DNA of 64,000 bases from Apus apus (taxonomy: Eukaryota; Chordata; Aves; Apodiformes; Apodidae), in assembly GCF_020740795.1 (NCBI RefSeq), contig NC_067282.1, forward strand, positions 154,118,858-154,182,857, written 5' to 3'. Under the pieces are notes generated by a model. It made no database searches. It saw only the letters and a program-made list of their open reading frames with translations, and was not told the DNA's origin. The position numbers were made by a program, and so were the translations under genes. Of this stretch, positions 59,801 through 64,000 are shown in pieces. Numbering within the stretch: the first letter of the stretch is position 1; each line of letters begins with the position of its first letter.

Positions 59801-61471
59801 CTCATAGTTTCATGGTAATAGGATGCTGGCCTCTGCTTCAGCTCTCACTTCGGGTGCAGGGAACATTGCAGCCTGCTTTAAAAATTCCCTTTTTACCTGA
59901 TTCAATCAGAACCACTTACGGGAGATCCGCACACATTTCAATCTTGGCAAGAAAGTCAAGCTTTGGGAAGGGGGGAAGGTCTCAATCACACTCAGCTTTC
60001 AGTGCAGAGCAGATGGCGAACATACTGACTATATAATTTATAGGACACCATCACTACATATTAGTCCCATGCAGTGGCTGAGCTCAGCCACGGCTCATGC
60101 ACACGCAGAGGGGACTCGTGCAAGTGATGCTCCACGTGCAACCTGGGCAAGAGGGAAGAGACAGGTTCTGGAGTAAGCACATGCTTCACGTTTCATCTCC
60201 TTCATAACACAGAGCAGAGGATGCAGTGGAGCAGCCCTCACCTCAGAAGGGTTTTCTCTTCCCTGCGGGCTGGGCAAACACTTCCCAGCCCACAAACTTG
60301 TGTTCAAACTAGGTCAGTATTATGCAACATCTGAGCACAAGCAACTTCCCTACCACTTCTCGGGAGCAGCTCATGCAGCAGCACAATGGATGCCAGGGCA
60401 GCCCAAGGCCAGGAATTGGGGCTTGTCTGCACTTCTTCAGAGCCACCAGCACAGCCTGGCATGCAGCTCACTGGGGGGTCATGCACCCAGAGAGGGACGT
60501 GCACCATAACCACAGCTCTATTTCCACAGTGCCTGAGCCTCCCTGCCCCAGCCTTTCACCCAGACACACACGGGAATGCCCAGTAGGTGCAAAGGACCTG
60601 TAGGTGAGGAGAATTGCTCAGGGTGGCCAACTCAGGTTGTAACAAGGAAGCAACAGGATGGAAAAGATCAAAAGGGGAGAGCAGGCAGCAAAAACACTCC
60701 CTGCAGAGCAAAGTGAAGGCAGCTCCAGCCCCGTCTCTAAGGCAGCAGAACTTTTAGCCCTCTGCATGGTTAAAAAGGAGACCTGGAGACAAGTGTGCAA
60801 GACCAAGCCTTTGCAAGTCCCCAGCGTTCATGTACACAGCAACACTGCGCTATCCAAGGACTTCCCAACTCCATGCGTTTGATCCTCTGCTGCTGAGTGT
60901 AACAGCACAAGGCACTGAGTCACCTCTCAGTGCCACAGGGGAATAAGGATTAATTAGTTGATGCTGGCACATTGCTTTGAAGAGAGGTGCTCCACTGCAG
61001 CACGAGCCACAGGTTGTTACGTACTGGGCTGAGTCAAAAGCAGCCCTGGCTTCAGATCTGTCATCTCTGGAAGAGCAAGAAAAGGAAACAGAGCAGTGAA
61101 GGGGAAAAAAAAAAAATGAACGTTCACACTGGAGCAATGCCAACACTGCTGACAAATGTAGGAAAGAGGCCAGCACAGAGGTTCAGGAGAGCTTTGAGCT
61201 GACCAGTGCAGACAGCGACTGTGCCTCAGGGCCTGCCGACCCTCGGCAAACACCCGAGGTGTTTCACCAACCCAAGGGCTGCCACAACAGAGCCAGCAGG
61301 ACAGGAGCAAGGCAGGTCCAGCCTGTGGCACGGCACTGTCACCCTGTCACTGCAGGGTGGCCACACAGTGGGGCCAAAGAGCTTCCATGAGAAGGCAGGA
61401 AAGGAAAATATTCCATGCTGCCAGAAAACACGGGAAAGCCTCCTCAGCGTGTTTAATGCTAGTTGGGCTTT

Positions 61472-62879
61472 TTAGGTCTTTACTGAAGAGCCCCGGCCTC
61501 GCCCCTGCCTGCCTGCTGTCCTAGAGCACAGGTGCTTCATCTTGCCCTGGCATAGCTTGTTGTAGCACTCAGAGGGTGGCAGGGTCCAAAGAACAGAGCA
61601 GCCTCTGTGCACTGAGGCCAGGTTACCCAAGGGGAGGCAGCTTCTCTCTCTGTTTTTGTCCTCGCCCCACCTCGGTGCTCCTTCCCGTGAAGCGCAGAGC
61701 CCCCAGGGCTCTCGCACCCAGCCCGCAGCCGCACCTGGGCCACCGAGGAGGCAGCCTGCGTGTATGTAAAACACAGAGCTCTCTTTCACACACCGCTGAC
61801 TTCCCTCAGCGAAGGAGGCGTAAGGCCGGGGAGGTGGGCACGGCACCTTTCCTGGCTCCTCACAGAACGCCCTGCCACACGGCGAGCTCGAGCGACACGA
61901 GGGACGTGAGCGCCAGGGCACGTGTCAGCTCCGGCAGAAGGAGCCCGTAGCAAGGGAAGCACGGCCCAGCACAGGCCAGGAGCCCAGACAACTCAAGGAG
62001 TCTGAGCGAGTCACATCATTCCTAAGTCCCCTGTGCCCAGCCTCTCTCACACTCTGGGTTTTCACAGCCAAGATGGCCCCTCCGAGAGCCCACCCAGGGG
62101 GGGGATGCCATCCTGCCCAGCATCGCTGCGCCCCATGAATATTTAACAGTCAGGAAGAGATCCAGAGACTTTGATTTGTCCCACCGGCCAATTCAAGGAT
62201 AACTGCACTGTGTGGGGAATTTCAGCATTTCAGAGGGCGGGTTTGTTTCAGTTCACAAGAAAACCCAACCAGGCCGCATCGCCTTACGAGGATGGCAGCC
62301 CAGTTGCAGGCAGCCTCCCTGCAGCAGAGGCAGGTGGGTGAGCAGCAGCACAAAACACGGCCCGTCTCAGGCAGGTCCCACCAAACCCTCCTCTCCCAGA
62401 ACTTAGGTAAAAATCAAACTCTGCTAATTAGGAAAAAATTGTTTCTTCTGAATGTTTCCACCCAATTCCGGGTTTGTGACCCCGAAGCAATGTCAATTCG
62501 CTCTCATCACACCCAGCCAGAGGAGGTAGCTCCTGCTGCAGAGGCAGAGCAAGCAAGGCACAGAGAATTTTAATGCACGTGCCCAGGGTCATGCAAGAAA
62601 TCAACCACAGAGAAGAAACGAGCCCAGCGTTCCTGCCTCCCAGCCCTGGGCTGTGCCAGCTATTGCTTTCTCTTGCATATAAATCACTTTTCCCCACCAG
62701 TGAAGGACAGCTGGTCACTGAATAGAAAGTGGCAGTTGTTCAGCAGCCCACAGCAACACTGCACACCAGCTTAGGGTGGGAAGTGGAGAACACTCACCAT
62801 GCAGAGACTGCCAGGGGATCTGCGCCAGCTGAATGGAGACAGCTCCGTTGGAATATGGCCAGAGCAAATCCCAGTGCTC
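61472..62879 (-). CDS. Candidate two-exon 3' end of an unknown gene (tentative)
   Basis: On the minus strand an 82-base exon (62879-62798) has a strong acceptor (tttttaacttgattttgcag) and a strong donor (catg|gtgagt), with frame EHWDLLWPYSNGAVSIQLAQ and on. It joins in phase to a second exon (61755-61472) with acceptor ttttacatacacgcag. That exon codes for 94 residues (Cys- and Arg-rich, ending GRGSSVKT) and is followed 15 bases later by ATTAAA. No known family is recognised. It could equally be a noncoding transcript or chance. Confidence 0.15.
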
Positions 62880-64000
62880 CTGCAAAATCAAGTTAAAAAC
62901 TCCACAGGAGAAAGCACCTCCCTTGCTTTTGCCAGAAGAGCAGGTATCAGGTGTCCCTTCATGTCCACCACTGCTGTGGACAGTAGTCACAACGAAAGCT
63001 ACCGAGCAGCTCTCACAGCATGACCACCACTGACCTAAGCCAGCCAGCCCCTTTGAACTGCAAGTCTTGGCAAGCAGACATCCCATTTTAATCAGTCCCC
63101 AAAGCAAATATTAGAGGTGGCCTTGAATCTACCACCACTTTCAAAGTTTGGAGGGACACATAAATCCCCAAGGCTCAATTTATCTCCGATCTTTGTTCCA
63201 GGACAAAAAGATCTTCTACTATAGGCCCTATAACAGTAAACGAAGTGTCTCTCTTGTTAGTATAAATGAAGCATATCATGTCTTGCTATGTTTAAAGTTG
63301 GTCTGATTTAACTGTTGGCGTGGCAAAGCCAGAAACAAAAGCAAAACAACAAAAAACTTCCCTTGGAAAATCTGGGCTAAGAGAGAGTTATAATCCCAAC
63401 AGGTAACACTAACCAAGATGAGAGGTGCTAAAATCTCTCACAGGAAACACCTCGGTGAACAGCTTGGCTAGCAGGCTGAGGACACAAAATCATCAAGTGA
63501 CTGGACTGAAGGCAAACTCCTGTGGGTCAAACTGCAGTGAAAAAAAGAGACCCTAAAACAGCTTCATTCAGTTCCACCCAAAAAAACCCCACTTCATGTC
63601 CAAAGCTTACACCAGTGCAACTTGTGCAATGCCTTCTATACTAATGAAAGTGCTTTTACACTTATTTTGCTGACAGAGCTGACAAAAACCATGTCCACAA
63701 AGTGAAAGAGTCAAACCAGCAACGTTCATGAGTATGTTTGCCAGAGAGAAGGAGTTCTGCTTGTAAACCTCCACAGGGATGGGGAACTGAGGCAACTGAG
63801 AGAGGAAAACAAGTAGCTCCAAAAATATTTCTGCTAGTTTAAATTTCAGCCAGCTTGGCAAGCTCTTTCACAATGTTTAAACACAACAGAACCTGAATCA
63901 CTAGCCTTAATTCAGCTTCAGGCCTCCCGTGCCTCTGATCCTAATCCAAGTACTACTTTCACAAGACCTTTATCAAACATTAGCTCTGGCTACTCCATCC
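62880..64000. other. AT-rich DNA at window end, no gene recognised
   Basis: Richer in A and T than the preceding 20 kb, with T-rich tracts on the minus strand as in introns or 3'UTRs of a minus-strand gene. I could not identify an exon with confidence. Confidence 0.45.

Larger units (their letters stand above)
52476..61430. other. Intergenic or unassigned DNA upstream of TNFRSF13C
   Basis: Contains a 17-bp duplication (54926-54959), a GATA/AP-1 cluster (55481-55556), a weak terminal ORF (55662-56024), a 13-base C-run (58510-58522) and AT-rich noncoding blocks (59480-59800 and 60020-60065). I found no exon of CENPM or SEPTIN3, the next genes in mammals. Confidence 0.5.

Noticed and set aside
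62798-62879. Reading ICSGHIP in frame 2 of the candidate exon as the CENPM C-terminus (ICAGHVP)
   Set aside because: Only seven residues are alike; the conserved residues before and after do not match.
63607-63861. Minus-strand frame with CGHGFCQLC, like half a RING finger
   Set aside because: The first zinc-binding cysteine pairs are absent and the flanking sequence looks like AT-rich noncoding DNA; a nine-residue pattern can arise by chance.

Overview
The window is vertebrate nuclear DNA, almost certainly from a bird. The evidence is short introns, several truncated CR1 LINE copies with the typical 3' end, and a SREBF2 - SHISA8 - TNFRSF13C gene order that matches the block on human 22q13. 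I could not determine the species. Coding sequence is a small fraction of the window; most of it is intron and intergenic DNA.

Layout: (1) 1-13127, plus strand: the 3' two-thirds of SREBF2 (SREBP-2), 15 exons starting inside the bHLH exon, with phases that join without a break to the stop codon; its 3'UTR runs to about 15.7 kb or 16.15 kb. A miR-33 hairpin lies in the intron equivalent to human intron 16 (10443-10511). (2) 16878-26307, minus strand: SHISA8, four coding exons, facing SREBF2 tail-to-tail, with a strong CpG island over its first exon and a CR1 copy in its 7.7-kb first intron. (3) About 27-48.6 kb: a long intergenic stretch with microsatellites, a GC-rich orphan CpG island at 31.7-32.05 kb, a CTCF-like site and many simple repeats, but no gene I can name. 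(4) 49138-52042, minus strand: TNFRSF13C (BAFF receptor), three coding exons, with a CR1 tail in its first intron and another CR1 just upstream. (5) 52.5-64 kb: mostly unrecognised sequence with two weak candidate minus-strand terminal exon sets, a GATA/AP-1 motif cluster and AT-rich islands that look like regulatory DNA. CENPM, the next gene in mammals, was not seen.

The three named genes share a neighbourhood, not a pathway. SREBF2 and its intronic miR-33 form one unit: the host gene drives cholesterol synthesis and uptake while the microRNA represses cholesterol export. SHISA8 is a predicted auxiliary subunit of neuronal AMPA receptors. TNFRSF13C is the B-cell survival receptor for BAFF. 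The most unusual unexplained signals are the orphan CpG island with a possible first coding exon and the phase-compatible two-exon candidate at 61.4-62.9 kb; both are weak and need transcript evidence.
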